The notes: generated by a model not told the origin, from the letters alone. A DNA stretch of 64,000 bases from Modicisalibacter coralii (GCF_004117855.1 NZ_QWBW01000015.1:1-64000); one strand, 5' to 3'; counted from the first letter of the stretch, positions 17,974 to 28,198 are shown. Translations and numbers: made by a program.

Positions 17974-18726
17974 CTAGCGTGGCGCGCACACCGGACAGGC
18001 CGGGTCGCGCGGTACGTTGAAGCGCCGCCACTCGCCGGTCAGCCCGTCGAAGGTCGACAGACCCCGGTGGGGCGTGCCGGCACCGCTGATCAGCTTGAGG
18101 GCCTCGAGCGCCTGGAAGGTGCCGATCATCCCCACCAGCGGCCCCGCGACGCCGTTCTCGGCACAGCGCAATTCGTCGTCCTCGCCCCCCGCCTGTGGTG
18201 GATACAGGCAGGCGTAGCAGGGGCCGTCGGGCTGACGCGGGTCGAAGACCGCGAGCTGGCCGGAAAAGCGGATCGCCGCCCCCGAGACCAGCGGTCGACG
18301 GGTCGCCAGGCAGGCCCGGTTGATCGCGTAGCGGCTGGCGAAGCGGTCCGTGCAGTCGAGCACCACGTCGGCCTCGGCGGCCGCTTCGCGCAGCGCGTCG
18401 TCGCCCAGGTGGCGGGGGATCGCGCGCACCTCGCAACCGTCGTTGAGCGCCCCGATCGCCGCCGCCGCGGACTCGGCCTTGTTGCGACCGATGTCGGCCT
18501 GGCGATGGGCGATCTGGCGCTGCAGGTTACTCAGCTCGACGGCATCGGCATCGGCGATGGTCAAGCGCCCCACGCCGGCGGCGGCCAGATAGAGCGCCAC
18601 CGGCGACCCCAGGCCACCGGCGCCGATGATCAGCGCATGGCCGGCCAGCAGACGCTCCTGGCCGTCGATGTCGATCGGCTCGAGCAGGATCTGGCGGCTG
18701 TAGCGCAACAGCGAGGCGTCGTTCAT
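17974..18726 (-). CDS. moeB: Molybdopterin-synthase adenylyltransferase MoeB (ThiF/E1-like)
   Basis: Adenylates the C-terminal glycine of the MoaD small subunit for sulfur loading in molybdenum-cofactor synthesis (ThiF/E1 superfamily); cytosolic. The 250-residue protein has the ATP-binding GAGGLGSP (35-42), LSNLQRQIAH, the DCTDRF segment, and two zinc-binding Cys pairs, CYAC and the C-terminal CPVC. It probably belongs to the ancestral hemA-prfA-prmC-moeB run, here separated from prmC by an lrp gene. A ThiF role in thiamine synthesis is the main alternative. Confidence 0.88.
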   Translation of the reverse strand: MNDASLLRYSRQILLEPIDIDGQERLLAGHALIIGAGGLGSPVALYLAAAGVGRLTIADADAVELSNLQRQIAHRQADIGRNKAESAAAAIGALNDGCEVRAIPRHLGDDALREAAAEADVVLDCTDRFASRYAINRACLATRRPLVSGAAIRFSGQLAVFDPRQPDGPCYACLYPPQAGGEDDELRCAENGVAGPLVGMIGTFQALEALKLISGAGTPHRGLSTFDGLTGEWRRFNVPRDPACPVCAPR

Positions 18727-18751
18727 GGTCCTCCAGAACGTCTGAATGGCA

Positions 18752-19252
18752 CTATTTCTCCTCCAGCTGCTCGAGCTCCGGCACGTGCAGGGAGAATTCC
18801 TCCTTGACCTCTTCCATCACCACATAGCTCTTGGACTCCTTGACCCCGGGCAGCGTCAGCACGACGTCGCCGAGCAACTGACGATACGCCGACATCTCGG
18901 GAATCCGGCACTTGAGGATGTAATCGAACTGCCCCGACACCAGATGGCACTCCTGGATCTGCGGCAGCTTGGCCACGGCGCGGCGAAACTCGTCGAACAC
19001 CGCCGGCGACTGGGTCTCGAGACAGATCTCGACGAACACCAGCAGATTGGCCTTGAGCGCCCGCGGATCGAGGATGGCGCGATAGCCGCGGATGATGCCC
19101 GCCCGCTCCAGGCGCTTGACGCGCTCCAGGCAGGGCGTGGTCGACAGCCCCACCTGCGAGGCGAGATCGACATAGGAGATGCGGGCGTTGTCCTGCAGAC
19201 AGCGCAGGATGTTGAGATCGATACGGTCCAGCGATCGGGTCTTGGCTTTCAT
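18752..19252 (-). CDS. lrp: Leucine-responsive regulatory protein (Lrp/AsnC family)
   Basis: Global or local transcriptional regulator of 166 residues. The helix-turn-helix covers about 5-60 (LDRIDLNILRCLQ, VGLSTTPCLERVKRLERAG). The RAM effector domain from about 68 includes IQECHLVSGQFDYILK and the LPGVKESKSYVVMEEVKE ending, very close to enterobacterial Lrp. The start is ATG 19252; a 12-codon extension lacks the family pattern. It is inserted between prmC and moeB with 171 nt of upstream spacer, so it likely has its own promoter. The regulon is unknown; nearby amino-acid and polyamine genes are plausible targets. Confidence 0.88.
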   Translation of the reverse strand: MKAKTRSLDRIDLNILRCLQDNARISYVDLASQVGLSTTPCLERVKRLERAGIIRGYRAILDPRALKANLLVFVEICLETQSPAVFDEFRRAVAKLPQIQECHLVSGQFDYILKCRIPEMSAYRQLLGDVVLTLPGVKESKSYVVMEEVKEEFSLHVPELEQLEEK

Positions 19253-19423
19253 TGTTGGATGGATCCCTGCTGCTCGATGGCGGAACAATCACCTGAATTT
19301 GCCGTCGCGAGCAGCAACGAACGACAAAACAACGGACAAATCCCCACGGAGATAGCCGAAATTATCGATCGGGCTCGGCTATACCATAGTCTTACCACAT
19401 TCGCCCGCGGGATCACCAGCGTG

Positions 19424-20263
19424 TCAGCCGGCCCAGCATCCCTGGGTCACCCGCGGCAGTCCGGCCAGATCGTCGTGGGTGACGATCGAGCGGAAGCCGG
19501 CGGCGGCGAAGGCCTCGCGTAGCGCCTCGCCCTGGGCCATGCCGTGTTCCAGGAGCAGATGCCCGCCCGGCTCGAGATGCTCGCGCCCGGCGTCGATCAG
19601 ATGCTCGAGATCGGCCAGTCCCGCGCCCTCGGCGACCAGCGCCGAAGGTGGCTCGAAGCGCACGTCGCCCTGCGCCAGATGCGGGTCGTCGGCGGCCAGG
19701 TAGGGCGGGTTGGCGACGATCAGGGTGAAGCGCCGCGCCTCGAGCCCGGCGAACCAGTCGCCGACCCGAAAGACCGCATTGGCGAGCCCCAGGCGCGCGG
19801 CGTTGTCACGGGCCAGCGCGACCGCCGCCGGCACCCGGTCGATGCCGGTCACCCGCCAGGCCGGGCGCTCGCTGGCCAGCGCCAGGGCGATCGCCCCGCT
19901 GCCGGTGCCCAGATCCAGCACGTCCGCGGCCCCGGCAGGGGTACAGGCGAGCGCCGCCTCGACCAGTCGCTCGGTATCCGGCCGCGGGATCAAGGTCGAA
20001 GCCCGGGTCTGCAGCCGCAGCCCCCAGAACTCGCGCTCGCCGGTGAGGTAGGCGACCGGACGCCCCTCGGCCCGCGCCGCCACCAGCGCCGCGAAACGCG
20101 CGTGCTCGAAGCCCGCGACGTCATGGTCGTTCCAGGTATACAGCCAGGTGCGGTCGCGCCCCAGCACGTGCCCCAGCAGCACTTCGGCGTCGAGACGCGG
20201 CGTCGGCGAACCGGCCTCGCGCAGCCGGGCGGCGGCCCCGGCGAGCAACCGATCGAGGCGCAT
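19424..20263 (-). CDS. prmC: Peptide chain release factor N5-glutamine methyltransferase
   Basis: Methylates the Gln of the GGQ motif in release factors RF1 and RF2 using S-adenosylmethionine. The 279-residue protein has an N-terminal helical domain, DLGTGSGAIA (117-126) for SAM binding and the catalytic NPPY (185-188). Its ATG at 20263 overlaps the prfA stop by one base (TGATG), so enzyme and substrate genes are translationally coupled. Length and motifs match HemK/PrmC. Confidence 0.96.
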   Translation of the reverse strand: MRLDRLLAGAAARLREAGSPTPRLDAEVLLGHVLGRDRTWLYTWNDHDVAGFEHARFAALVAARAEGRPVAYLTGEREFWGLRLQTRASTLIPRPDTERLVEAALACTPAGAADVLDLGTGSGAIALALASERPAWRVTGIDRVPAAVALARDNAARLGLANAVFRVGDWFAGLEARRFTLIVANPPYLAADDPHLAQGDVRFEPPSALVAEGAGLADLEHLIDAGREHLEPGGHLLLEHGMAQGEALREAFAAAGFRSIVTHDDLAGLPRVTQGCWAG

Positions 20264-21348
20264 CAGGCGTCCTGCAGCGCGGCCAGGCGCTCGGCCTGGT
20301 ATTCGTTGACCAGCGGTCCGACCACCTCGTCGAGCTCGCCGGCCATCACCTCGCCGAGCTTGTAGAGGGTCAGGTTGACGCGATGATCGGTGAGCCGGCC
20401 CTGGGGGAAATTGTAGGTGCGGATACGCTCGCTGCGATCGCCCGAGCCGACCAGTGACTTGCGGGTGTCGGCCTGCTGGCGGCGCTGGCTGTCCACGGCG
20501 CTCTGCTTGAGCCGCGCGGCGAGCAGCGACATCGCCTTGGCACGGTTCTTGTGCTGGCTGCGCTCCTCCTGGCACTCCACCACCACGCCGGAGGGCAGGT
20601 GAGTGATGCGGATCGCCGAGTCGGTGGTGTTGACGTGCTGGCCGCCGGCGCCGCTGGAGCGGAAGGTGTCGACGCGCAGGTCGTTGGGATCGATGTCGAC
20701 GTCGCCGACCTCCTCGGCCTCGGGCATCACCGCCACCGTGCAGGCCGAGGTGTGGATGCGTCCCTGGGACTCGGTGGCCGGCACCCGCTGCACGCGATGC
20801 GCGCCGGACTCGAACTTGAGCCGGGCATAGACGCCCTCGCCGCGCACCCGGGCGATGATCTCCTTGTAGCCGCCCTGCTCGCCATGGCTGGCGCTGACCA
20901 CCTCGACCTTCCAGCCGACCTTCTCGGCGTAGCGCGAATACATGCGAAACAGGTCGCCGGCGAACAGCGCCGCCTCGTCCCCGCCGGTACCGGCACGAAT
21001 CTCCAGGAAGACGTTGCGGTGGTCGTCGGGGTCGCGGGGCACCAGCAGCTGCTTGAGGCGCTCCTCGAGGGCCGCCAGGCGGTCGCGACCCTCGCGCAAC
21101 TCCTCCTCGGCCATCTCGCGCATCTCGGCATCGCTGTCGGCGCAGAGCTGCTCGGCGGCCTCGATGTCGCCCTCGGTGGCCCGGTAGGCCTGCCAGGCCT
21201 CGACCAGCGACTCGAGCTCGGCGTACTCGCGGGAATAGTCGCGAAAGCGCGCCTGGTCGCCGATCACCTCCGGCTCGGCGAGCAGCGCGGCCAGCTCCTC
21301 GAAACGGTCCTGAAGGCTTTCCAGACGTTGGCGCAGTGACGCTTTCAT
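20263..21348 (-). CDS. prfA: Peptide chain release factor 1
   Basis: Terminates translation at UAG and UAA. The 361-residue protein carries the codon-discriminating PAT tripeptide (190-192 in RVPATESQG) and the peptidyl-transferase-centre GGQ (235-237 in GAGGQHVN). It is encoded 8 nt after hemA and overlaps prmC, whose product modifies that GGQ. Family length is normal and nothing is missing. Confidence 0.97.
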   Translation of the reverse strand: MKASLRQRLESLQDRFEELAALLAEPEVIGDQARFRDYSREYAELESLVEAWQAYRATEGDIEAAEQLCADSDAEMREMAEEELREGRDRLAALEERLKQLLVPRDPDDHRNVFLEIRAGTGGDEAALFAGDLFRMYSRYAEKVGWKVEVVSASHGEQGGYKEIIARVRGEGVYARLKFESGAHRVQRVPATESQGRIHTSACTVAVMPEAEEVGDVDIDPNDLRVDTFRSSGAGGQHVNTTDSAIRITHLPSGVVVECQEERSQHKNRAKAMSLLAARLKQSAVDSQRRQQADTRKSLVGSGDRSERIRTYNFPQGRLTDHRVNLTLYKLGEVMAGELDEVVGPLVNEYQAERLAALQDA

Positions 21349-21356
21349 GCAGTGTC

Positions 21357-22631
21357 CTATGGCGGGTCCTGGGAGACGGCGGCAGGGTCGAGCAGCAGGG
21401 CCTCGGCCGCCTGGATGATGTCGTGACGCTCGGCGCCCGAGGCTTCGCGCAGACGCAGGGTGGGCCCGTGCAGCAGCTTGTTGGTGAGCTGCTGGCTGAG
21501 CCGGCGCAGGACCTTTTCCGGGTCCTCGCCGCGCGCCAGCTGGGCGAGCGCCTGAGCCTCGCTGGCCTGGCGCAGCGCCTCGCCCTGCTCGCGATAGCGG
21601 CGGATCAGATCGCCGGCCCCGCGCACGCGGCGCTCGTGCTGCCAGTGACCGACCCCCTGATGGATCAACTCCTCGGCCTGGTCGGCGGCGACCTGGCGAT
21701 GACGCCGGTTCTCCTCGATCACCTCGTGGAGGTTGTCGACGGTATAGAGGAAGACGTCGTCGAGCTCGCCGACCTGAGGCTCGATGTCCCGGGGCACGGC
21801 GATGTCGACCATGAAGATCGGCCGATGCCGGCGCAGTTTCAGCGCCCGCTCGACCATCCCCTTGCCGAGGATCGGCAGCGGCGAGGCGGTCGAGGAGATC
21901 ACGATGTCGGCGCGCCCCAGGGCATCGGGAATCTCGCCGAGGGTGATCGCCTGACCGCCGAACTCACCGGCCAGGTGTTCGGCGCGCTCGCGGGTGCGGT
22001 TGGCGACGATCAGCTCACGGATGCCCGCCTCGCGAAGGTGGCGGGCGACCAGCTCGATGGTCTCGCCGGCACCCACCAGCAAGGCCCGGGAACTCGAGAA
22101 GTCATCGAAGATGCGACTCGCCAGACTGACCGCGGCGTAAGCCACGGATACCGGGTTCTCGCCGATACCGGTCTCGGTGCGCACCTGCTTGGCCACCGCG
22201 AAGGTATGCTGGAAGAGCCGTTCCAGCTCGCCGCCCAGCCCCTGGTGGAGGCGTGCCTGCTGGTAGGCCTCCTTGATCTGGCCGAGGATCTGCGGCTCGC
22301 CGAGCACCATCGAATCCAGCCCCGAGGCCACCCGCATCAGGTGCCGGGCGGCGGCCTCGTCGAGATAATGGTAGGCGCAGTGGGCCAGCGTCTCGACCGG
22401 CAGGTCGTGGAAGCGCCCCAGCCAGTCGAGCACCGCCTGCTCGCCCTGCGACTCGGTGACGCAATAGAGTTCGGTGCGATTGCAGGTCGACAGCACCGCC
22501 GCCTCGCGGATCGCCGGCAGCGCCTTGAGCTGCGTCAGCGCCGCCTCGAGCTGGGTCGGCGTGAAGGCGACCTGCTCGCGCACCGCGACGTCGGCGGTCG
22601 TGTGATTGATTCCCAGAGCCAGAAGCGTCAT
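21357..22631 (-). CDS. hemA: Glutamyl-tRNA reductase
   Basis: Reduces glutamyl-tRNA to glutamate-1-semialdehyde with NADPH, the committed step of C5-pathway tetrapyrrole synthesis. The 424-residue protein has the nucleophile Cys50 in LSTCNRTE, the [10 protein letters not shown] catalytic segment, an NADPH domain ([11 protein letters not shown]) and the C-terminal dimerisation helix. First gene of hemA-prfA-prmC; it diverges from the lipoprotein-lolB-ispE run across a 427-base spacer. Confidence 0.97.
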   Translation of the reverse strand: MTLLALGINHTTADVAVREQVAFTPTQLEAALTQLKALPAIREAAVLSTCNRTELYCVTESQGEQAVLDWLGRFHDLPVETLAHCAYHYLDEAAARHLMRVASGLDSMVLGEPQILGQIKEAYQQARLHQGLGGELERLFQHTFAVAKQVRTETGIGENPVSVAYAAVSLASRIFDDFSSSRALLVGAGETIELVARHLREAGIRELIVANRTRERAEHLAGEFGGQAITLGEIPDALGRADIVISSTASPLPILGKGMVERALKLRRHRPIFMVDIAVPRDIEPQVGELDDVFLYTVDNLHEVIEENRRHRQVAADQAEELIHQGVGHWQHERRVRGAGDLIRRYREQGEALRQASEAQALAQLARGEDPEKVLRRLSQQLTNKLLHGPTLRLREASGAERHDIIQAAEALLLDPAAVSQDPP

Positions 22632-23058
22632 TGCAGTCAGGGCCGTTGGATCCTAGGCGAGTGATTACGCTGAAACGTCGATGACGGGAAGGCCCGCCCA
22701 CCAAGCAAGGCGCGGATGCACCGGCGCCTCCCGAAGCGTCGAATGGCCGCCATGACGGTATAAGGTGCCGTTCGCACCGGCCCGCGCCAGACGCGCCTGA
22801 AATTGTTGTGGTTGGCCACGATCGGGCGCATCAGTCTACCACAACGGCGCCAACCGTGGGCACGGGGCAAGCGCCGCGCCTCCACGTGGTCGGTAGCGCT
22901 TTGCCCGACATCGGCGAACCGGTATGCTGAACCCAGCTCCCGGCCCTGCCGGCAAGGACGCTCAACGGGAATGACCGGCACCCCGGCCGGTCTGTCAAGG
23001 CGCGAGCGGCTCGCCGATCCGGCGACTCGCCGACGAGCGGCTCACCAACGAGGAACGC
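22632..23058. other. 427-base divergent intergenic region hemA // TPR lipoprotein
   Basis: No supportable gene lies here; the small open frames have no ribosome sites or recognisable content. It must contain the hemA promoter on the minus strand, which I could not locate with confidence. A candidate promoter for the rightward run is listed at 22901-22928. Confidence 0.6.
22901..22928 (+). promoter_or_regulatory. Candidate sigma-70 promoter for the TPR lipoprotein-lolB-ispE run
   Basis: TTGCCC (22901-22906) and TATGCT (22923-22928) are separated by 16 nt, with 4/6 matches in each box, about 130 nt upstream of the ATG at 23059. Confidence 0.4.
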
Positions 23059-24783
23059 ATGCACGCACGCTGGCTTGTGACGACATTGACCGCCACCTGG
23101 CTGGCGGGCTGCCAAAGCTTGACGCCGCCGCCGACGCAAGTGGCGGACCCCATGGCCACCGCACCGCCCATCGAATCGGGTCTCGACGCCGACAGCCTGG
23201 CGACCCTGATCACCGCCGAACTGGCCGGCCAGCGCGGCCAGTTCGGCGAGGCCGCCCAGGGCTATCTGAAGACCGCCCGACGCTATCATTCGCCGGCCCT
23301 GGCCGAACGTGCCACCCTGGCGGCGCGCTATGCCGACGACCCGGCGCAGCTGACCCGCGCCGCCGAGACCTGGCAGACCCTGGCGCCCGATGCCGAGGCC
23401 CCGGCGCGCCTGCTCGCCGGCATCGCCCAGCAGCGCGGCGACTGGACGGGCAGCCTGGAACAGCGCCTGACCCTGGCCCGGCGCGACGGCCAGGGCGACC
23501 TGACCGGCTTCGCCGAGGCCGCCCTGGAACAGGGCGCCGCCCTGCCCCCGCTGATCGCGCGCCTGCGTCGCTTCATCGACCGTCAGCCGGACCACCCCGA
23601 CGCCCTGCTCGCCACCGCCCTGCTCGAAGCGGGCAACGGCAACGTCCAGCGTGCCGACGAACGCCTCGACCGGCTCGTCGCGCGCCACCCCGACCTGCCG
23701 GACCTGTGGCTGGCCAAGACGCGCATCGCCCTGCAGCAGGGCCGGGACGCGGCGGCCCGGGATGCGGCGAAACGCGGGCTCGACCTCGCCCCCGACGACA
23801 GCCGGCTGATCCTGCTGCTCGCCCAGGCCCAACTGCGCCTGGGCGACGTGGATGCCGCCCAGTCGCAACTCGACGCCCTGATCGCGCAACACGCCGACGC
23901 GCCGCAGTTGCGCCTGGCCCTGGCCCAGCTATATCTCGGCGAAGGCTATCCGGCCCCGGCCAAGCGTCTGCTGCTGCCGCTGATCGACGACGAGCCCAGC
24001 CCGCCACTGGCCTTCATCCTGCTCGGCAACGTCGCCGAACAGGAGGGCGAAATCGACAACGCCCTTCTCTATTACCGGCAGGTTCCGCCCGGCGACGGCT
24101 TCCTCGAGGCGCGCCAGCGCGGCGCACGGATGCTGGCCGATGCCGGACGGCTCAGCGATGCCCGCACCTTCCTGCACATCGAGCGGCTGCGCCACCCCGA
24201 GGCCTTCGGCGACCTGATCGCGCTCGAGGTCGACCTGCTCGGCGATCAGGGCGAGGACACGGCGGCCGATGCGCTGCTCGATCGTGCCCTGACGAGCCAC
24301 CCCGACGACGTTCAGCTGCGCTTCATGCGGGCCATGCGGCATTATCACGACGACGATCTCGCGGGCATGGAGCGTGACCTGCGTTACATTCTGGCCCGTC
24401 ATCCCGACAATGCCACGGCGCTCAACGCCCTGGGCTATACGCTCGCCGACGAGACCTCGCGGCTCGACGAGGCGCGTCAACTGATCGAACACGCCCACCG
24501 TCTGGCGCCCGACGACCCGGCGATCATCGACAGCATGGGCTGGCTCCAGCATCGACTCGGCAACGACGAGGCCGCCCTGCCCTACCTGCGCGAGGCCTAC
24601 CGGCGCCAGCCCGATCCGGAGATCGCCGCGCACCTCGCCGAGGTCCTCTGGCGGCTCGGCCAGCGCAGCGAGGCGCGCGCCCTGGTCGCCGACACCCTGG
24701 AGCGCTTCGACACGCATCCGCCGATCGACGACCTGATCCAGCGCCTCCCGTCACTCGCCCCCGCATCCACGCAACCGGAGTAA
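23059..24783 (+). CDS. Tetratricopeptide-repeat lipoprotein
   Basis: A 574-residue predicted outer-membrane or periplasmic lipoprotein. The signal peptide ends in lipobox LAGC with the lipidated Cys at 18. The rest is a TPR solenoid, clearest near the C terminus (NATALNALGYTLADETSRLDEA..., DDPAIIDSMGWLQHRLGN). Proteins of this kind sit next to lolB and ispE in many gammaproteobacteria, including Pseudomonas. TPR scaffolds mediate protein-protein contacts; no enzymatic motif is visible. The gene starts the rightward run and ends 4 nt before lolB. The specific function is unknown to me. Confidence 0.88.
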   Translation: MHARWLVTTLTATWLAGCQSLTPPPTQVADPMATAPPIESGLDADSLATLITAELAGQRGQFGEAAQGYLKTARRYHSPALAERATLAARYADDPAQLTRAAETWQTLAPDAEAPARLLAGIAQQRGDWTGSLEQRLTLARRDGQGDLTGFAEAALEQGAALPPLIARLRRFIDRQPDHPDALLATALLEAGNGNVQRADERLDRLVARHPDLPDLWLAKTRIALQQGRDAAARDAAKRGLDLAPDDSRLILLLAQAQLRLGDVDAAQSQLDALIAQHADAPQLRLALAQLYLGEGYPAPAKRLLLPLIDDEPSPPLAFILLGNVAEQEGEIDNALLYYRQVPPGDGFLEARQRGARMLADAGRLSDARTFLHIERLRHPEAFGDLIALEVDLLGDQGEDTAADALLDRALTSHPDDVQLRFMRAMRHYHDDDLAGMERDLRYILARHPDNATALNALGYTLADETSRLDEARQLIEHAHRLAPDDPAIIDSMGWLQHRLGNDEAALPYLREAYRRQPDPEIAAHLAEVLWRLGQRSEARALVADTLERFDTHPPIDDLIQRLPSLAPASTQPE

Positions 24784-24787
24784 CGCC

Positions 24788-25405
24788 ATGCGACGGCTAG
24801 CCATTCTGACCCTGAGCCTGCTCCTGCTGGGCGGCTGTGCCAGCCAGGCGCCCACGCCCGAGACGCCGCGCGAAACGGGCGACTGGGCCGCCCAGCAATC
24901 GCACCTGAAAGCCTTCGACCACTGGCGCCTGGCCGGCAAGGTCGGCCTGCGCACCCGCGACGACGCGACCAGCGCCAACCTCGACTGGACCCAGCGGGGC
25001 GCCGATTACCGGATGCTGATCAGCGGCCCCTTCGGCAGTGGCCGCAGCGTGCTCGAGGGCGGCCCCGACGGCGTCGTGCTGACCACCGGCGACGGCCGCT
25101 ACGAAGCCGATACCCCGGAGAGGCTGATGGAACGCCAGCTCGGCTGGTCGTTGCCGGTCTCGGCGCTCGACGACTGGATTCGCGGGCTGCCGGCTCCGGT
25201 GGTCGCCCACCGCATGACCCGCGACGATCTGGGCTTCCCGGAGCGCCTGCGTCAGGCGGGCTGGACCATCGACTACCGCGCCTGGACCCGGGCCGACGGG
25301 CTGTGGCTGCCCAGCCGGGTGGTCATGACCTTCGCCGACCTGCGCGCCACCCTGGTGGTCAACGCCTGGCACCCCGAGGACGAGGACGCCACCCGAGCGC
25401 CATGA
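24788..25405 (+). CDS. lolB: Outer-membrane lipoprotein receptor LolB
   Basis: Accepts lipoproteins from the periplasmic carrier LolA and inserts them in the outer membrane. The 205-residue precursor has lipobox LLGGC (Cys17). The LolB fold then begins with HLKAFDHWRLAGKVGLRT, followed by NLDWTQRGADYRMLISGPFG and ending WLPSRVVMTFADLRATLVV. Its stop overlaps the ispE start (ATGA). It functions with the LolC/E-LolD complex encoded at 39.6-41.6 kb. Confidence 0.94.
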   Translation: MRRLAILTLSLLLLGGCASQAPTPETPRETGDWAAQQSHLKAFDHWRLAGKVGLRTRDDATSANLDWTQRGADYRMLISGPFGSGRSVLEGGPDGVVLTTGDGRYEADTPERLMERQLGWSLPVSALDDWIRGLPAPVVAHRMTRDDLGFPERLRQAGWTIDYRAWTRADGLWLPSRVVMTFADLRATLVVNAWHPEDEDATRAP

Positions 25406-26253
25406 ACGAACTGGTCCTGCCCGCGCCGGCCAAGCTCAACCGGCTGCTGCACATCACCGGTCGGCGCGACGACGGCTACCACGAGCTGCAGACGCTCTTC
25501 CAGTTGCTCGATCACGGCGACACGCTGCACTTTCGCCGCCGCGACGACGAGCGCATCAGCCTGTCACCGGGCGTGCCCGGCGTGGATCACGAGGCCAACC
25601 TGGTGGTGCGCGCCGCCCGCCTGCTGCAACGCACCAGCGGCTGTCGGCTGGGGGCGGACATCCGCCTCGACAAGCGCCTGCCGATGGGCGGCGGCCTGGG
25701 CGGCGGCAGCTCCAACGCCGCGACCGCCCTGCTGGGGCTCAGCCGGTTATGGTCGCTGCCGCTCGATCTCGACGCCCTGGCCGCGCTGGGGCTCGAGCTC
25801 GGCGCCGACGTACCGGTCTTCGTCCGCGGCCGTTCCGCCTGGGCCGAAGGGATCGGCGAACGCCTCGTTCCCGTCGCGCTCGACGACGACTGGTTCGTGG
25901 TCCTGCACCCCGGCGTGGAGGTCGCCACGGCGGCGGTGTTCCAGGCCCCGCAATTGACACGCGACACCCCCCCCATTAGTATGGCGCGCGCACTGCAGGA
26001 GGGGCCGCCGGCCTGGCACAACGATTGTCAGCCGACGGTGTGCCGGCTCTACCCGGCCGTCGGCGAAGCACTGGGCTGGTTGTCGGACTTCGCTCCCAGC
26101 CTGCTGACCGGGACCGGCGCCTGCGTCTTCTGCCGATTGACGCAGGAAAGCGAGGCGGATAGCATACTCTCCCGTGTTGGCACCGGCTGGCAGGCCTTCA
26201 AGGCGCGTGGCTGCAACACGTCTCCCCTCCACCAGGCGCTGGGCCTGGCCTGA
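25402..26253 (+). CDS. ispE: 4-diphosphocytidyl-2-C-methyl-D-erythritol kinase
   Basis: GHMP-family kinase phosphorylating CDP-methylerythritol in the MEP isoprenoid pathway. The 283-residue protein has the N-terminal PAPAKLNRLLHITGRRDDGYH, the glycine-rich ATP loop PMGGGLGGGSSNAA near 93-106, and the C-terminal GTGACVF segment. The ATG at 25402 overlaps the end of lolB, and a tRNA-Gln gene follows 68 nt after the stop. Confidence 0.96.
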   Translation: MNELVLPAPAKLNRLLHITGRRDDGYHELQTLFQLLDHGDTLHFRRRDDERISLSPGVPGVDHEANLVVRAARLLQRTSGCRLGADIRLDKRLPMGGGLGGGSSNAATALLGLSRLWSLPLDLDALAALGLELGADVPVFVRGRSAWAEGIGERLVPVALDDDWFVVLHPGVEVATAAVFQAPQLTRDTPPISMARALQEGPPAWHNDCQPTVCRLYPAVGEALGWLSDFAPSLLTGTGACVFCRLTQESEADSILSRVGTGWQAFKARGCNTSPLHQALGLA

Positions 26254-26321
26254 CGGCCGACAGCGTCATGGCAGTCCGATCCGCGGCAGACCCGGCCGTG
26301 GTGGGCTCGGGAAAAAGTTGC

Positions 26322-26396
26322 TGGGGTATAGCCAAGTGGTAAGGCAGCGGTTTCTGGTACCGCCATTCCCAGGTTCGAATCCTGGTACCCCAGCCA
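26322..26396 (+). tRNA. tRNA-Gln (anticodon CTG)
   Basis: A 75-nt cloverleaf with encoded CCA. The acceptor TGGGGTA pairs with TACCCCA, the anticodon stem GCGGT/ACCGC encloses loop TTCTGGT (anticodon CTG, reads CAG), and the T-arm contains GGTTCGAATCC. It lies between ispE and prs. Confidence 0.96.
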
Positions 26397-26462
26397 ATTC
26401 CTCCGAGCACGACTGCACAACCCCGCTCCTGAGATCCCCCAAGACTCCAAAGGTGGCTGCGC

Positions 26463-27404
26463 GTGTCTAAATTGATGGTTTTCGCCGGGAACGCCAATCC
26501 CGAACTCGCCCGCAAGGTGGCCGAGGCCCTCGACAATCGGCTGGGCCATGCCACGGTCGGCCAGTTCAGCGACGGCGAGATCGCGGTCGAGATCAACGAG
26601 AACGTTCGCGGCAAGGACGTCTTCATCCTGCAGTCCACCTGCGCCCCGACCAACGACAACATCATGGAACTGATCCTCATGGTGGACGCCCTGCGGCGCG
26701 CTTCCGCCACCCGGATCACCGCCGTGGTGCCCTACTTCGGCTATGCCCGCCAGGATCGCCGGGTGCGCTCCGCCCGCGTGCCGATCTCCGCCAAGGTAGT
26801 GGCCGACATGATGGTCAAGGCCGGGGTCGACCGGGTGATGACCATGGACCTGCACGCCGATCAGATCCAGGGCTTCTTCGACGTGCCGGTGGACAACGTC
26901 TACGGCTCGCCGATCCTGCTCGATGACATCGAGCGCCAGAATTACGACGACCTGGTGGTGGTCTCGCCGGACGTCGGCGGCGTGGTACGGGCCCGCGCCA
27001 TCGCCAAGCAGCTCAACGCCGACCTGGCGATCATCGACAAGCGCCGCCCCCAGGCCAACCAGGCCCAGGTGATGCACATCATCGGCGACATCGACGACCG
27101 CACCTGCGTGGTGGTCGACGACATGGTCGACACCGCCGGCACCCTGTGCAAGGCCGCCGAGGCGCTCAAAGACCACGGCGCCCGCCGCGTCGTCGCCTAC
27201 GCCACGCACCCGATCCTGTCGGGCCCGGCCGTCGACAATATCAGCGGCTCGGTACTTGACGAACTCGTCGTGGCCGATACCATTCCGCTTTCCGAACCGG
27301 CACGTCGCAGCGGCAAGATTCGCCAGCTGTCGGTGGCCGGGCTGATCGCCGAAGCGATTCGCCGCGTCAGCAACGAGGAATCCGTCAGCGCGATGTTCCA
27401 TTAA
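26463..27404 (+). CDS. prs: Ribose-phosphate pyrophosphokinase
   Basis: Makes PRPP from ribose-5-phosphate and ATP for purine, pyrimidine, NAD, His and Trp synthesis. The 313-residue protein has the ATP-site residues in [10 protein letters not shown], the metal-binding [13 protein letters not shown] and the PRPP loop [13 protein letters not shown]. It begins with GTG at 26463, preceded by AAGGTGG. A stem-loop at 27447 may end its transcript before rplY. Confidence 0.97.
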   Translation: MSKLMVFAGNANPELARKVAEALDNRLGHATVGQFSDGEIAVEINENVRGKDVFILQSTCAPTNDNIMELILMVDALRRASATRITAVVPYFGYARQDRRVRSARVPISAKVVADMMVKAGVDRVMTMDLHADQIQGFFDVPVDNVYGSPILLDDIERQNYDDLVVVSPDVGGVVRARAIAKQLNADLAIIDKRRPQANQAQVMHIIGDIDDRTCVVVDDMVDTAGTLCKAAEALKDHGARRVVAYATHPILSGPAVDNISGSVLDELVVADTIPLSEPARRSGKIRQLSVAGLIAEAIRRVSNEESVSAMFH

Positions 27405-27446
27405 GGAGTCGCGCGGATACGCGCGCCGTCGAGGCGCTACTGGAAA

Positions 27447-27486
27447 CGGCATCGCTTGGTCGCGGGCGATGCCGATTTCCTTATTT
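27447..27486 (+). terminator. Stem-loop between prs and rplY
   Basis: CGGCATCGC (27447-27455) pairs with GCGATGCCG (27466-27474) and is followed by ATTTCCTTATTT. It is a plausible intrinsic terminator or attenuator 25 nt before the rplY ribosome site. Confidence 0.6.
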
Positions 27487-27505
27487 CGACCCCGAGAGGT
27501 TAACC

Positions 27506-28198
27506 ATGTCCGATTATCAATTGTCCGCCAACGTTCGACACGACCTGGGGAAAGGTGCGAGCCGCCGCCTGCGTCGTAAGAACGAGCAAGTCGCTGCCAT
27601 CATCTACGGCGGCGAGAAGGCCCCGCAGCCGATCACCATCGACAAGCCGGCCTTCTACAAGGCGATCGAAGAAGAAGCCTTCTTCTCCTCGATCATCACC
27701 ATCGACGTCGAGGGCAGCAAGGAACAGGTCGTCATTCGTGACCTGCAGCGCCACCCGTACAAGGCGCTGGTCACCCACGCCGACTTCCTGCGTGTCGATG
27801 CCACTCACGCCATGACCATGCACGTGCCGCTGCACGTGGTCGGCGAAGAGAACTGCAAGGGCATCAAGGAACAGGACGGCGTGCTGCACGTGCTGGCCAC
27901 CGACGTGACCATCAGCTGCCTGCCCAAGGACCTGCCCGAGTACCTCGAGGTCGACATCAGCGACCTGGAACTGGGCGACACCCTGCACCTGTCCGACCTC
28001 AAGCTGCCGGCCGGCGTGACGCTGGTCGAGCTGAGCCATGGTGAAGAGCACGACGCCGGCGTGGTCAGCATCACCCGTCCGACCCGCGGTACCACCGAGG
28101 AAGGCGACGCGGAAGAAACCGAGACGCCGACCGAAGTCGAACAGCGTGCCGAGGAAGAAGCCGGCAACGAGGGCGAGGAAGACGGCAAGGCCGAGTAA
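27506..28198 (+). CDS. rplY: 50S ribosomal protein L25, long Ctc form
   Basis: Binds 5S rRNA in the central protuberance. The 230-residue protein has the N-terminal L25 domain (about 1-95, with [19 protein letters not shown] and AIIYGG), then the C-terminal TL5/Ctc beta domain (about 100-190). An acidic low-complexity tail rich in Glu (190-230) follows, much longer than the 94-residue enterobacterial protein. It is followed by the damaged pth gene with only about 33 nt between the rplY stop and the likely original pth start. Confidence 0.95.
   Translation: MSDYQLSANVRHDLGKGASRRLRRKNEQVAAIIYGGEKAPQPITIDKPAFYKAIEEEAFFSSIITIDVEGSKEQVVIRDLQRHPYKALVTHADFLRVDATHAMTMHVPLHVVGEENCKGIKEQDGVLHVLATDVTISCLPKDLPEYLEVDISDLELGDTLHLSDLKLPAGVTLVELSHGEEHDAGVVSITRPTRGTTEEGDAEETETPTEVEQRAEEEAGNEGEEDGKAE

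Noticed and set aside
26049-27452. 467-codon minus-strand frame opposite prs and tRNA-Gln
   Set aside because: It runs through a tRNA and shadows prs; no recognisable domain.
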